A stretch of 64,000 nucleotides of DNA from Verrucomicrobium sp. BvORR106 (lineage in GTDB: Bacteria; Verrucomicrobiota; Verrucomicrobiia; Verrucomicrobiales; Verrucomicrobiaceae): positions 1 through 64,000 of the forward strand of contig NZ_BATR01000020.1 of NCBI RefSeq assembly GCF_000739655.1. The letters run 5' to 3'. The position numbers were made by a program, and so were the translations under genes. Below are positions 1 to 8,996 of this stretch, one piece after another (position 1 is the first letter of the stretch; every line of letters starts with the position of its first letter). The notes beneath the pieces were generated by a model, which had not been told where the DNA came from, did no database searches, and saw only the letters and a list, made by a program, of their open reading frames with translations.

Positions 1-650
1 CAGAAATCATTGAAGGCGCCGTCCATGTTGTACGCCACCGCCACGGCGCGGTAGTTCATCCAGAAGACGCCGTACCGCTTGTTGTCCGGCAGGGTTTCAC
101 CCGCTCGCGCTTCGAATACAAACTCTGGCGACAACGCAATGCCGGTGATCACCAGGGTGTCCCGCCGTCCGTTGATGACCGCAGAGACCGAATCCCCAGG
201 TTTCAGGAAATTCGCCTGCGCAAAGGCCTCGCTCACCACCACCTCCCGCCGCTCATCCAGGCGGGGCATGCGCCCCATGCGGAGGAAGAGCTGGTTCAAC
301 ACCTGCGGCTTGTCCTCTGGCAGGGAGACAATGTGCCCCGTGGCCGGCTCCGCCAGGCCGGGCAGGTCCAGCGTCACATCCAGCACCACGCGCGGTTCCA
401 CGGCCGTCACGCCCGGGATCGCCGCCAGCCGGTCCGCCATGGCGAGCGGCGCCCGTTTCAGCGAACCAAACACATCCGCCATCCGGTAGCGCTGATAGTA
501 GGCCTCCCTCGTGGAGTCCAGCGTGAGGATGAGGCTCCGCGTCATCACCATCATCGCCAGACCACATGCCATGACCAGGCTCACCGCCACCATCTGGCCC
601 TTCATGCGGCTCAGGTCGCGGAACAGCTTGCGGTCAAGAGGAGAGAGCAT
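1..650 (-). CDS. ABC transporter permease, FtsX/MacB type (partial, C-terminus outside window)
   Basis: The reading frame opens with ATG at 650 on the minus strand and stays open to the window edge, so only about 216 N-terminal residues are visible. It begins MLSPLDRKLFRDLSRMKGQ, followed by one hydrophobic segment (about residues 19-38) and then a soluble extracytoplasmic portion with a MacB-like periplasmic-domain pattern (VFGSLKRAP..., IPGVTAVEPRV). The gene lies downstream of an ABC ATPase on the same strand, 133 bases away. FtsX/MacB permeases use such ATPases to drive lipoprotein, peptide or drug export or mechanotransmission. The substrate cannot be told from this fragment. Confidence 0.75.
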   Translation of the reverse strand, partial: MLSPLDRKLFRDLSRMKGQMVAVSLVMACGLAMMVMTRSLILTLDSTREAYYQRYRMADVFGSLKRAPLAMADRLAAIPGVTAVEPRVVLDVTLDLPGLAEPATGHIVSLPEDKPQVLNQLFLRMGRMPRLDERREVVVSEAFAQANFLKPGDSVSAVINGRRDTLVITGIALSPEFVFEARAGETLPDNKRYGVFWMNYRAVAVAYNMDGAFNDF

Positions 651-670
651 CGGTGGAAATGAGAAATGAT

Positions 671-767
671 GAATTATGAATGATAAATGGAGCTTCCCAC
701 CGGCAACCTACTGGGAAGCATTTGGTTGTTTCCTAATTTATAATTTATCATTCTTAATTTATAATTC
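671..767. repeat. AT-rich imperfect inverted repeat between the ABC genes
   Basis: The left arm at 671-688 (GAATTATGAATGATAAAT) is mirrored by 743-753 (ATTTATCATTC) and 760-767. Inside lies a perfect 8-bp inverted repeat, GCTTCCCA at 692-699 and TGGGAAGC at 712-719. The A+T richness stands out from the GC-rich surroundings. It could be a small mobile repeat or a processing/termination structure within the ABC transcript. Only the base pairing is seen; function is not known. Confidence 0.45.
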
Positions 768-781
768 CCGCCTGTGGCGGG
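767..781. repeat. Short hairpin, 6-bp stem and 3-base loop
   Basis: CCCGCC at 767-772 pairs with GGCGGG at 776-781 around the loop TGT. It sits immediately after the stop codon of the ABC ATPase gene and has the same form as the many hairpins at 3245-3863. No T-tract follows, so it is not a classical terminator. Confidence 0.55.
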
Positions 782-783
782 GA

Positions 784-1695
784 CTACCATTCCAGCTTCG
801 ATACCGGCATCCGGGTCTCGTTGACGCGGGACTTTACAATCTGCCCGTCAGAGAGGTGGAGCACGCGGTCCGCCATCTCGGCCATGGCGGCGTTGTGGGT
901 GATGATCACGGTCAGTGTGCCCAGTTCGCGGTTGATGCGCTCCACCGCCTCCAATACGGTGATGCCGGTGTGCACGTCCAGAGCTCCGGTGGGTTCGTCG
1001 CACAGCAGCACCTCGGGCCGCTTCGCGATGGCCCGAGCAATGGCGACACGCTGCTGCTCGCCCCCGGAGAGCTGGGAGGGGAAGTGGTCCATGCGCGCCG
1101 AAAGTCCCACCAGATCCAAGGCTTCCTCCGGCTTCATGGGATCGCGGGCAATGTCGGTGATGAGCGCCACATTCTCCCGCGCCGTCAGGCTGGGGATAAG
1201 GTTGTAAAACTGGAACACGAATCCCACGCAGTTCCGACGGAACAGGGTGAGGGTATTTTCCTCCGCATCGGTCAGTTCCCATCCTTTGTAGTGGAGGGAG
1301 CCTGAGCTCGGCACATCCAGCCCTCCCAGGATGTTGAGCAGGGTGGACTTGCCACTGCCGGAGGCTCCGAGCAGAACGACCAGTTCACTGGAATAGAAGT
1401 CCAGATTCACTCCATGCAGGGCGACAACGTCGAGTTCGCCGGTGTGATAGACTTTTTTGAGCTGCCGGGCCTGAAAAACAATCTGCTTGTCGGCTGCGGC
1501 AGCCGCGGGCGGGGGGGATGCGGAAAGCTGGGGCACTTGGGGGTTTGCCAGTGATCGTTTCTGGCGTGTGAACAGAGTGGAACAACCCACTGATTTTGCC
1601 AACGACAAGTTATTGCAGTGTGCAAAGAAACAGCGTTTCCCGGCCGCCGAGCTCTCACTTAATGAGTTGATCCAAAGCCATTTATGCGAGGCCAC
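784..1695 (-). CDS. ABC transporter ATP-binding protein (LolD/MacB class)
   Basis: This is the nucleotide-binding subunit expected to power the neighbouring FtsX/MacB-type permease at the inner membrane. In the longest frame (303 aa) Walker A is GASGSGKST (110-118), the Q-loop is in FQFYNL (161-166), the signature LSGGEQQR is at 209-216, Walker [12 protein letters not shown] ends at 240, and the switch histidine is in ITHN (265-268). All catalytic elements are present. Family members are about 225-250 residues, so the first 60-75 residues (Cys- and Ala/Pro-rich) are probably not translated. No convincing internal ATG is visible, so the true start may be a non-ATG codon near 1500. Confidence 0.88.
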   Translation of the reverse strand: MASHKWLWINSLSESSAAGKRCFFAHCNNLSLAKSVGCSTLFTRQKRSLANPQVPQLSASPPPAAAAADKQIVFQARQLKKVYHTGELDVVALHGVNLDFYSSELVVLLGASGSGKSTLLNILGGLDVPSSGSLHYKGWELTDAEENTLTLFRRNCVGFVFQFYNLIPSLTARENVALITDIARDPMKPEEALDLVGLSARMDHFPSQLSGGEQQRVAIARAIAKRPEVLLCDEPTGALDVHTGITVLEAVERINRELGTLTVIITHNAAMAEMADRVLHLSDGQIVKSRVNETRMPVSKLEW

Positions 1696-2269
1696 ATCGC
1701 GGTGTCATCCGCGACAATTCGCCACAGATAACCTGGGCATCGTGTGGCGGCGCCGAACAACGGGTCCCGAGCCTCAGGCTCAGCCTTCCGAGAGGTGCTT
1801 TGGTTTTGCTTACCAATTCGCCAAACATTAATGCTTGCTATCGCATTTATTACCCCTACTAATACCAAGTATGCAGGCGCTTCGATGCTTGCTTAAAATT
1901 CAACCTGCTAATCGTGCATGACTGCGTCCCCTGTTCCTTCTGCATCAGCGTCGGCGGTGGCCACGGGCTGGCTGGATGCCGTCCGTTCTCTTCCCACCGC
2001 AGCAGGTGTTCGCGCCGCAGCCACCATGCCGGAGCGCAAGACGGAGGAAGTTCCCTGCTTGCGCCATCGTCGTTTCGCTCCCACGGCCCAGCCCAAGGCC
2101 GGATCCGCTCGGCGTTTTGTCCGCACGGTGAGCCAGACGGCTGGCGGGCAAGACTCGGCTCCTTCGGCAGTTTCTTAGTGAGGGCGCCGATCGTGCAGGT
2201 CACGCTCGCGCATACCTCGCGTCCGCAACCGCACTTGCCGGGTTGCTTCCCTTAGGCCATTCATGAGGC
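1696..2269. other. Intergenic stretch without a convincing gene
   Basis: Open frames exist on both strands (for example plus 1918-2178) but show no known domain, no hydrophobic pattern and no start with a Shine-Dalgarno. The segment from about 1915 to 2175 is Ala/Arg/Pro-biased in every frame, as expected of GC-rich non-coding or repeat-derived DNA. A small palindrome GAGCC-TCA-GGCTC lies near 1770. The promoter of the downstream recombinase gene is probably in here, but I cannot place it. Confidence 0.4.
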
Positions 2270-2280
2270 GTGACGCCTCA
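2264..2280. repeat. Hairpin overlapping the recombinase start codon
   Basis: TGAGGCG (2264-2270) pairs perfectly with CGCCTCA (2274-2280) around the loop TGA. The GTG start of the downstream recombinase gene begins at 2270, so the start codon is inside the structure. It belongs to the same 6-7-bp stem, 3-base loop class seen at 3245-3863. Confidence 0.6.
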
Positions 2281-3163
2281 CATTGACGCCTTCCTCCTCC
2301 ACCTTGCTACAGAGCGCGGGCTGTCGGTGAACTACCAACTGCTCGTGAGGCGCGTGCTGGAGACCTTTGCGTCTTGGTATCGTCGTGAGCATGAGTCGGA
2401 GGATATCGCCAGCGTCACCACCCAGCACATCAGCGGTTTCCTGGGTCATCGCAAGGGGGATGGGCTCATCCCCTCCAGCCTGCGCGTGGAACTGATCGCA
2501 GTGAAGATTTTCTTCCGCTGGCTGGCCGCCCGAGGTCGCCGCGTGGGCGACCCGGCCGAACCAGTGCTGCCACCCCGTGTGGAGCAGTCCCTGCCTGACA
2601 CGCTCAATGAACCCGAGGTGCGTCGCCTCCTGGAATCCGTAACCGGTCAGGAGCCCCTCGACCTTCGGGACCGCGCCATCCTGGAGATTTTCTACGCCAG
2701 TGGTTTGCGTATCAGTGAGGTGACAGGCTCACGCCTGGAGAATCTCAGCCTGGAAGAAGGCTGGGTGCGCGTCACGGGCAAAGGAAACAAAACCCGCCTC
2801 GTGCCCGTAGGCGCCGCGGCCCGAGACGCGATATCCCGCTACCTCGACTCCGCCCGCCCCAATCTCGTGAAGCCCAAAACCAAGAGCTTCATCTTCCTAA
2901 ACCGCAATGGCGGCCAACTCACGACAGCGCGCGTGTGGCAGATCGTCAAAGAGCGCGCCACTGCCGCCGGCATGGATGCCGATCGCATCTACCCGCACCT
3001 CCTGCGCCACTCCTTCGCCACCCACCTGCTCGGCAATGGTGCCGACCTCCGGGTCATCCAGGAGATGCTCGGCCACGCCGACATCGCCACCACCCAGATC
3101 TACACCCATGTGGATCAGAAGCGGCTCAAGGATACGCACCGCAAGTTTCACCCAAGAGGGTGA
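2270..3163 (+). CDS. Tyrosine recombinase, XerC/XerD family
   Basis: A 297-residue site-specific recombinase of typical Xer length. The N-terminal SAM-like core-binding domain spans about residues 1-90 and the catalytic domain 108-297. All six catalytic positions are visible: R147 (GLRISE), K171 (GKGNKT), H243 and R246 (HLLRHSF), H269 (LGHADI) and the nucleophile Y278 (QIYTHV). Xer proteins resolve chromosome dimers, though solitary copies can serve phages or islands. No attachment site or tRNA was recognised nearby, so a housekeeping Xer role is the simplest reading. The start is a GTG at 2270; the only nearby ATG (2263) is out of frame. Confidence 0.9.
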   Translation: MTPHIDAFLLHLATERGLSVNYQLLVRRVLETFASWYRREHESEDIASVTTQHISGFLGHRKGDGLIPSSLRVELIAVKIFFRWLAARGRRVGDPAEPVLPPRVEQSLPDTLNEPEVRRLLESVTGQEPLDLRDRAILEIFYASGLRISEVTGSRLENLSLEEGWVRVTGKGNKTRLVPVGAAARDAISRYLDSARPNLVKPKTKSFIFLNRNGGQLTTARVWQIVKERATAAGMDADRIYPHLLRHSFATHLLGNGADLRVIQEMLGHADIATTQIYTHVDQKRLKDTHRKFHPRG

Positions 3164-3904
3164 GCCGCTCTGCGGAAGCGCGTCAGGTTAACAGAATACA
3201 GAACCCAAGCGGAGGTTGCTCCTGGGTTTGCACAGAGGCAACGCCACGCCAACGGCGTGATACAAAACAGTCCCGCAGTCGCGGGATCAGACCGCGAAGC
3301 GGTCGCCACCCCGGGTCGCACACGAAAGCGCTGGAACTCCAAGGGAGTTCTACCAACCGTCCAGATCACCCGGAGACGGCTCTCCTGCATGCGGTGAACA
3401 CCTCAGGGATATAGTCACGGTCTGTAGAACTCACTTCGGAGTTCCGGTGCGCCTGCCCATGAACCCAGGGTGGCGGCTCGTACCTCGCCTTACCCTGGGC
3501 TAGTATGTTTGACGCCCTTGGCGTCAGAGAACTCCGACCCCATAACCTCGCCCGCATGCGCTTCGCTAGAAATTCAAGACCCAAGACTTGAGATGGCTAA
3601 TGGCCCGATGATGGCCAAACCGACGCCCTTGCAATCGCAACTCTTGTCGCCACATCGAAGCTCGAACCCGGAGGGTTCACCATGAATAGCCATGCGGTGA
3701 AACGAGCGTAGCGAGTGCAACCCATGGTACGCTCACACCAGGCTATCTACCGCGGAGCGGTAGGCCCATCACATTGCCCACCCCTGACGCCTTTCCACGA
3801 CATCCCGCCCATCGCCGCTTGTCCCCTCAGGCCTACCACTCCGCAGTAGAACCCTGCGGGTTCGAATTTCCCTTATCCCTTTTTCCTTACCCCTCTTCCC
3901 TCTC
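3164..3904. repeat. Non-coding region packed with short 3-base-loop hairpins
   Basis: No gene is seen in these 740 bases. Instead there is a swarm of small perfect inverted repeats with different sequences: 3245-3259 (CACGCC-AAC-GGCGTG), 3271-3286 (TCCCGC, 4-base loop), 3290-3304 (GACCGC-GAA-GCGGTC), 3334-3350 (GAACTCC-AAG-GGAGTTC), 3427-3444 (GAACTC, 6-base loop), 3510-3526 (TGACGCC-CTT-GGCGTCA), 3664-3678 (GAACCC-GGA-GGGTTC), 3747-3763 (CTACCGC-GGA-GCGGTAG) and 3849-3863 (GAACCC-TGC-GGGTTC). The architecture is conserved but not the sequence. They are read directly from the sequence; their role is unknown. Confidence 0.7.
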
Positions 3905-5296
3905 TCACCCCACCACCTCCATCGCCACCCTTCCCGACACATCCGTCAGCCGGAAATCCCGCCCAGCATACTTGTAGGTCAGGATCTCGTGATCCAGGCC
4001 CAGCAGATGCAACATCGTGGCGTGCAGATCATGTGTGCCGATGATGCCGGAGACGGCCTCGGCACCCGTTTCATCCGTGGCACCGTGCCGCATGCCGCCC
4101 TTCACACCGCCGCCTGCCATCCACATGCTGAAACCCTTGGCATTGTGGCCGCGACCGTCGCCATTGCCTTTGTCATCATAAGCACCGCGACCGAACTCCC
4201 CACCCCACAACACCAGCGTGTCCTTTAGCATGTCCCGTTGTTTGAGATCCGTGAGCAGACCGGCGATGGGCAGGTCGATGGAGGCAGCCCGGCCCAGGGT
4301 CCCGGTGCGCAGGTTGTTGTGATGATCCCATCCACCATGCGTGATCTGGATGAAGCGCACGCCCTTCTCCGCCAGACGTCTTGCCATCAGGCACTGGGTG
4401 CCAAACCTGGCGGTTTCGTTGTTTCCTAATCCATAGAGGGCCCGCATGGACTCCGGCTCCCTGTCCAGGTCCAAGACGCCCGGCACCGAGATCTGCATCT
4501 GGCACGCCAGCTCCATGGACTGGATCACGCCTTCCAGTTCCGGGTTCGCAGGATCATGCTGCTGCAGCAGACGACGGTTCAGCTTCTGCACAAAGTCCAC
4601 CTGCCTGCGTTGGGCCGACAGGGAAAGATGCGGGTCCAGATTCGGCAGCGCCTGCTGGCCGGTGCGGATGCGCGTGCCCTGAAATGTGGCCGGGAGAAAC
4701 GCCGAACCATAGTTCATCGCCCCTCCCTGATCGTGCGGCGGATCGATAGTGATGTAGCCCGGCAGATCCTGCGCCTCCGTGCCCAGACCATAAACAGTCC
4801 ACGCTCCCATGGAGGGCCGGACAAACATGTCATTGCCCGTGTGCAACGCCACCGTGGCCTGGGAATGCGAGGGCGTGCGTGTCTGACATCCATTCAGCAG
4901 GCAAAGCTCATCCGCATGCTTTGCCAGCTCTGGAAACGCCTCGGAAATCATGAGCCCGCTCTGGCCCGAAGGATTGAATTTCAGCACCGGCCCGAGCAGG
5001 GCGTGATTGCCCCCCTCCTTCCCTACCATCCCTGGTTTCCAGTCAAAGGTCTCCATGTGACTGGGACCGCCCTGCATGTAGAGAAAGATCACCCGCTTCG
5101 CCTTGGCCGGGAAATGCGGCGTCTTGGGGGCCAGAGGGTTCACATAGCGAGAAGCCGGCTCACTGCCCTGCTGACCATAGACTCTCTGACCGGCCATGGC
5201 CGCCAGCGCCAGCCAGCCAAATCCCGCGCTCGTCTGCTGAAGGAAGCCCCGCCGGGTCTGGGTCAGGACGGTGTTGGAGCAGGTTCGGAAGTTCAT
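3905..5296 (-). CDS. DUF1501 family protein, Tat-exported
   Basis: A 463-residue protein of the DUF1501 family, whose members share the alkaline phosphatase/sulfatase fold. The N-terminus has a twin-arginine motif, TRRGFLQ (14-20), followed by a hydrophobic stretch (residues 24-36), so export by Tat is likely. The family pattern GGPSHMETFDWKP is visible near residue 76 and a GG-rich WGGEFGR segment near 335. In Planctomycetes and Verrucomicrobia DUF1501 genes follow DUF1549/DUF1553 genes, as here with a 42-base gap. The biochemical activity of the pair is not established; polysaccharide or sulfated-glycan turnover is commonly proposed. Confidence 0.85.
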   Translation of the reverse strand: MNFRTCSNTVLTQTRRGFLQQTSAGFGWLALAAMAGQRVYGQQGSEPASRYVNPLAPKTPHFPAKAKRVIFLYMQGGPSHMETFDWKPGMVGKEGGNHALLGPVLKFNPSGQSGLMISEAFPELAKHADELCLLNGCQTRTPSHSQATVALHTGNDMFVRPSMGAWTVYGLGTEAQDLPGYITIDPPHDQGGAMNYGSAFLPATFQGTRIRTGQQALPNLDPHLSLSAQRRQVDFVQKLNRRLLQQHDPANPELEGVIQSMELACQMQISVPGVLDLDREPESMRALYGLGNNETARFGTQCLMARRLAEKGVRFIQITHGGWDHHNNLRTGTLGRAASIDLPIAGLLTDLKQRDMLKDTLVLWGGEFGRGAYDDKGNGDGRGHNAKGFSMWMAGGGVKGGMRHGATDETGAEAVSGIIGTHDLHATMLHLLGLDHEILTYKYAGRDFRLTDVSGRVAMEVVG

Positions 5297-5338
5297 GCTG
5301 GTGGCGGGAGAAAGACGATTGGTTCAATGAAACTCAAG

Positions 5339-7375
5339 TCAAAGCACATAACGGAACTCTGCGCTGCACAGCAGCCCCTGCACAAAGGCGGCCCAGACCT
5401 CCCGCTCTGCGAGTCCGCTGCCGGACAAGTCCTTCATCAGGGCCATGGCTGCCTGCACCTCCTGGGAGTCCGGTTTGCGCCCCAGCACCCTCCGCCACCC
5501 GGCCTGTACACGTGCGGCATCATCACGGAGGGATTCATCTTTCAGCAGCCGGTCCGCTGCCTCTTGAGCCAGCCGCACCGCCAGATCACTGTTCAGCAGA
5601 AACAGCGCCTGGGGAGAGACCGTGGTCACCTCCCGCTGGCCTTTGATCTGGCTGGGATCTGGGAAGTCGAATGTCTCCTGCATGGGGCTCAGCAGAGACC
5701 GCAACACTGGCAGGTACACACTGCGATACGGCTCGTCCTCCTCCACCAGACTGCGTAGTCTGGCCTCGCGACCCTTCCCACCAAATCCTGCCACCTGCAC
5801 CCCAGTCGGCCTCAGTTCCACCAACGTGCCCGCCACAAAGAAGAGGCTGTCGCGAATGGCTTCCGCCTCCAGTCGGCGGGAGTTCATCCTCCAGAAGAGA
5901 TCGTTGGCCCCGTCCACCTGCTCCCGGGCCGCATCCCCGCGACTGCTCATCCGATAGGTGCGGCTCAGCATCACGGTGCGGATCATGCCTTTGACCGACC
6001 ATCCTTTTTCCACGAACCGCACAGCCAGATGGTCCAGCAGTTCCGGATGCGTAGGCGCATCTCCTGTCTGGCCGAAATCATCCACCGATCTCACGATGCC
6101 CCGACCAAAGAGGTGCTGCCAGATGCGGTTCACCATCACGCGAGCGGTGAGCGGGTGATTGGGCTGGGTCAACCAACGGACCAGTTCCATCCTGCCGCTC
6201 GCCTTTGCATCCACCGCAGGGAACTTGGGCAACTGGGGAATGGCCAACGTGCCTCGCGCCGGTGCCTCTCCCCGATCATAGGCATCTCCTTTGATTGCAA
6301 TGGGACAATCTTCCATCTCACCCTCCTCCACCCCCATCGCCCGGGTGGGATCGTAGCGGAAGTACACCGGATAACCCCGCGATGGCTGCTTCATCTCCAT
6401 GGCCGCCATGGAGCCACCATCCTGCTCCTCCATGCCCGCTTGCCCGGATGCAGGCTTCCCATCCACACTGGTCGCCACCGCAGATGCCACCTGCTTCACC
6501 ACCGGCACGCGCAGCAGCGCCTCCTCATCCACATACCCGTTGGCTCCTAGATCGCCCTTGGGGCGTTGTCCTGACCAGGTCTGCGTGCTGTAGAAGATGC
6601 CCGCCAGGGCGTAGTAGTCCCGCTGCGTCACCGGATCCGTCTTGTGGTCATGGCACCGCGCGCAGCTCATCGTCAGCCCCATGAAGGCCCTAGTCGTCAC
6701 GTCGATCTGGTCGTCCACCCGATCCAATCGAAACAACTCGCCCCCTTCAGACAAATCCAGCGACGCCATGGTGAGCAGTCCCGTGGCGATCAGTTGTTCA
6801 GAGCGTTGGGCTGGCGTTGAGGCCGGCAGCAGATCCCCCGCCACCTGCTCCGCAATGAAGCGTTGATACGGCTTGTCCTGGTTGAAGGCATCAATGACGT
6901 AGTCGCGGTAACGACGGGCAAACGGAAAAGCGGCATTCATCGTGCGCCCCACGCTGTCGGAGTACCGCACTACATCCAGCCAGTGACGCCCCCACCGTTC
7001 ACCAAACCGGGGTGACTGCAGCAAGCGGTCCACCACCTTGGCAAAAGCCACATCGTCCGGCGACCGATCTTGAAGAAACTCATCCATCTCCCGTTCCGTG
7101 GGCGGGAGACCGGTCAGATCATAAGTCGCACGACGCAGCAGCAGCTCGCGGCCAGCATCCGGATTGGGTTGAATGCCTTTGGCCTCCAGGCGCAACAAAA
7201 TGAAGCGGTCCAGATCGCCCTTCACCCAATTCACCGCCTGGGGCGCCGGCACCGCAGGCCGGTACAAGGGGCGGAAAGACCAAGGGATCTCCTTTTCCTT
7301 GGCCAAGGCCATCCCACCCGGTGCTGCCAATGTCACCCCGAAGGTCATTCCGAGCCGGATCAGCCATGCATTCAT
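5339..7375 (-). CDS. DUF1549 and DUF1553 domain protein (PSCyt2/PSD1 type)
   Basis: A 678-residue secreted protein with an N-terminal signal-like segment (residues 1-25). DUF1549 follows (about 45-255) and contains the CARCHDHK motif, which carries a CxxCH haem-type signature near residue 240. DUF1553 is in the second half (about 400-650), with HPLTARVMVNRIWQHLFG and DDFG. Many relatives carry an additional N-terminal cytochrome-like domain, which is missing here. It forms a likely operon with the upstream pectate-lyase-like gene (47-base gap) and the downstream DUF1501 gene. The function of the family is unproven; context points to periplasmic processing of polysaccharides. Confidence 0.87.
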   Translation of the reverse strand: MNAWLIRLGMTFGVTLAAPGGMALAKEKEIPWSFRPLYRPAVPAPQAVNWVKGDLDRFILLRLEAKGIQPNPDAGRELLLRRATYDLTGLPPTEREMDEFLQDRSPDDVAFAKVVDRLLQSPRFGERWGRHWLDVVRYSDSVGRTMNAAFPFARRYRDYVIDAFNQDKPYQRFIAEQVAGDLLPASTPAQRSEQLIATGLLTMASLDLSEGGELFRLDRVDDQIDVTTRAFMGLTMSCARCHDHKTDPVTQRDYYALAGIFYSTQTWSGQRPKGDLGANGYVDEEALLRVPVVKQVASAVATSVDGKPASGQAGMEEQDGGSMAAMEMKQPSRGYPVYFRYDPTRAMGVEEGEMEDCPIAIKGDAYDRGEAPARGTLAIPQLPKFPAVDAKASGRMELVRWLTQPNHPLTARVMVNRIWQHLFGRGIVRSVDDFGQTGDAPTHPELLDHLAVRFVEKGWSVKGMIRTVMLSRTYRMSSRGDAAREQVDGANDLFWRMNSRRLEAEAIRDSLFFVAGTLVELRPTGVQVAGFGGKGREARLRSLVEEDEPYRSVYLPVLRSLLSPMQETFDFPDPSQIKGQREVTTVSPQALFLLNSDLAVRLAQEAADRLLKDESLRDDAARVQAGWRRVLGRKPDSQEVQAAMALMKDLSGSGLAEREVWAAFVQGLLCSAEFRYVL

Positions 7376-7422
7376 ATCAGGCAGCAGTTGGTATTGCGTT
7401 CATTGACCAAAGCCAGGAGAGC

Positions 7423-8976
7423 TCAGCGCTGCTTGCCCAGCCAGGCACAGAGCGTCTGCACATTCTTCACAAAGGTCTCGCTGTAGATCACGCCTCCGGG
7501 CGGAGTCGTCTTTTTCCCGTTCGCATCACGCATGATGCCACGGTCCCCCTCCTTCTCCGTCCATGCCCCCTGGCTATCCAGGGCCGCCACGATGTCGGCG
7601 ACCTCCGCATCCGTGGGTAGCTTGGCGGGAGCCTTGGATTGGACGAAACCTGGCACCGGCGTGCCTTGATTGATCCGTTGCCAGGCCGCCTGGATCAGAT
7701 CCAGCTCCGGCTCCCAGAGCCAGCCGTAGTTGGAGGCCGTGCGGTCGTCTTCATACGTCAGCTCGTGCCCTTTGCCTCCCGGCCCCCGCTTGAAGTAGAG
7801 CGGCTTGTTGGTCTCCAATTCATAGAACCTGGCCAGCTTGCCGGAGGGCAAGATGGACTTGCGCAAATACACCACTGCCGGTGGGATCGGTTGCAGATAC
7901 TTCTTGTCTCCCGTCACCGCGGCCAGGCGCAACAGCGCCCACATCATGCTCTGGGACTCCCGTCCACTCACGGCGGGACATTCAAAGGCCCTGCTCCACA
8001 CTGGCTGCATGTTCTCGTCATACTGCTGGGCCCAGGCCGGCTGCGGCTGGGGAAGCTGCGCCAGCAGGAGGAAGTCACCCGCGCGCTTCGCGGCCTCCAG
8101 ATACTTCGGCTCCTTGTACACCTGTGAGGCCAGGATGAGAGCATCCATCGCCGTGGCATGGAGGTTGTCGTTGGTCACATAGCATCCCGTGAAATCCTTC
8201 GTCCAGGTGCGGGACCAGGATTCAGGAAATGACGCCTGCTTCAGGGGATAACGCGACGCCGACGGAGGAGCTTCGGGATAGGTCTCGTGATTGGTGGACC
8301 AGCCTCCTGCGGGATACTGCACCTTCAACAGGGTCTCCAGAGCGAACTGAGCCGCCTCGTGGATCTCCTCATCTTTGAAGCCCGTGGCCTTGTCAGCACG
8401 CACCAACAGGCGGATGGCGCTCTGCGTCACATCATCGTCCAGAGTGGTCTGGTTGTCACCCTTGTGCTTGCCAACCTTCCATAGATGCCATCCCGCTTCC
8501 CCTGTGGGTCCGGTCTGCCCTGCGTTCAGCTTGCCTTGCGCGTCCCGCCGATAGAGCCACTTCTGCCGGTCAGCACTGCTGAATCCGCCGGAGTAATACC
8601 AGCCTCCCGAGCTGAGTTGCGTCCGGCTCAGCGCACGCGCCGCATCCACCGCCGCCTTCAGGCATGCGGGGTCACCGGTTGTTTCATAGGCATCCAGAAA
8701 CGCAAGCCCCACGGCCGGAGTGCCCGGAGGCTGGATCCAGATGGTGTCCGGGCCAGGGATGCCCTCCGCCTCCCGCAGGGAGAAATCCGCACTGTAGCGG
8801 TACACATACCCGCCGTGCGCAGACGCCTTGCCGTGATAAAACGCCACCGCCTTCAGCAGCGCGGCCTTTGCCGTGGCGGGTGAGGCCGGGGGTGCTGCCG
8901 ACAAGGGACCTGCCAGCGGGGCCAGAAGCAGCAAGCCCAGCCCCCAGATGGAACCGGTAGTGAGGAGCCTTTTCAT
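7423..8976 (-). CDS. Secreted pectate lyase-like enzyme (Pec_lyase/PL10-like)
   Basis: The protein is 517 residues when started at the ATG at 8976 (MKRLLTTGS), which gives a clear signal peptide (basic MKR, hydrophobic 8-20, Ala-rich cleavage region). The frame can be extended upstream to 9075, but that would overlap the preceding gene and bury the signal peptide. Recognisable segments are HGGYVYRY, GTPAVGLAFLDAY, GGWSTNHETYPEAP and NYGWLWEPELDLIQ, matching the alpha/alpha-toroid pectic acid lyase family. That family cleaves polygalacturonate by beta-elimination with Ca2+. The gap to the upstream sensor gene is only 20 bases, so co-transcription with it is likely. Substrate is inferred, not shown. 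Confidence 0.72.
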   Translation of the reverse strand: MKRLLTTGSIWGLGLLLLAPLAGPLSAAPPASPATAKAALLKAVAFYHGKASAHGGYVYRYSADFSLREAEGIPGPDTIWIQPPGTPAVGLAFLDAYETTGDPACLKAAVDAARALSRTQLSSGGWYYSGGFSSADRQKWLYRRDAQGKLNAGQTGPTGEAGWHLWKVGKHKGDNQTTLDDDVTQSAIRLLVRADKATGFKDEEIHEAAQFALETLLKVQYPAGGWSTNHETYPEAPPSASRYPLKQASFPESWSRTWTKDFTGCYVTNDNLHATAMDALILASQVYKEPKYLEAAKRAGDFLLLAQLPQPQPAWAQQYDENMQPVWSRAFECPAVSGRESQSMMWALLRLAAVTGDKKYLQPIPPAVVYLRKSILPSGKLARFYELETNKPLYFKRGPGGKGHELTYEDDRTASNYGWLWEPELDLIQAAWQRINQGTPVPGFVQSKAPAKLPTDAEVADIVAALDSQGAWTEKEGDRGIMRDANGKKTTPPGGVIYSETFVKNVQTLCAWLGKQR

Positions 8977-8996
8977 ATCAGGGCGTAGGGTGGCGG

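Noticed and set aside
1859..2255. Overlapping open frames on both strands before the recombinase gene
   Set aside because: No domain, no hydrophobic pattern, no credible ribosome binding site; amino-acid bias is that of GC-rich non-coding DNA.
2270..3163. Xer-type recombinase as the integrase of a T3SS-carrying island
   Set aside because: It lies 18 kb away with ordinary genes between, no tRNA or direct repeats were found, and its size and motifs fit housekeeping Xer proteins.
3148..3685. Several 70-80-codon frames in the hairpin-rich region
   Set aside because: They run through the inverted repeats and show no family resemblance or start signals.
3164..3904. Possible CRISPR array because of many short repeats
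   Set aside because: The repeats are different from each other, unevenly spaced and have no constant spacer length; no cas gene is near.
4556..5758. 400-codon plus-strand frame opposite the DUF1501 gene
   Set aside because: Its composition mirrors the opposite strand; both genes below it have clear domains.
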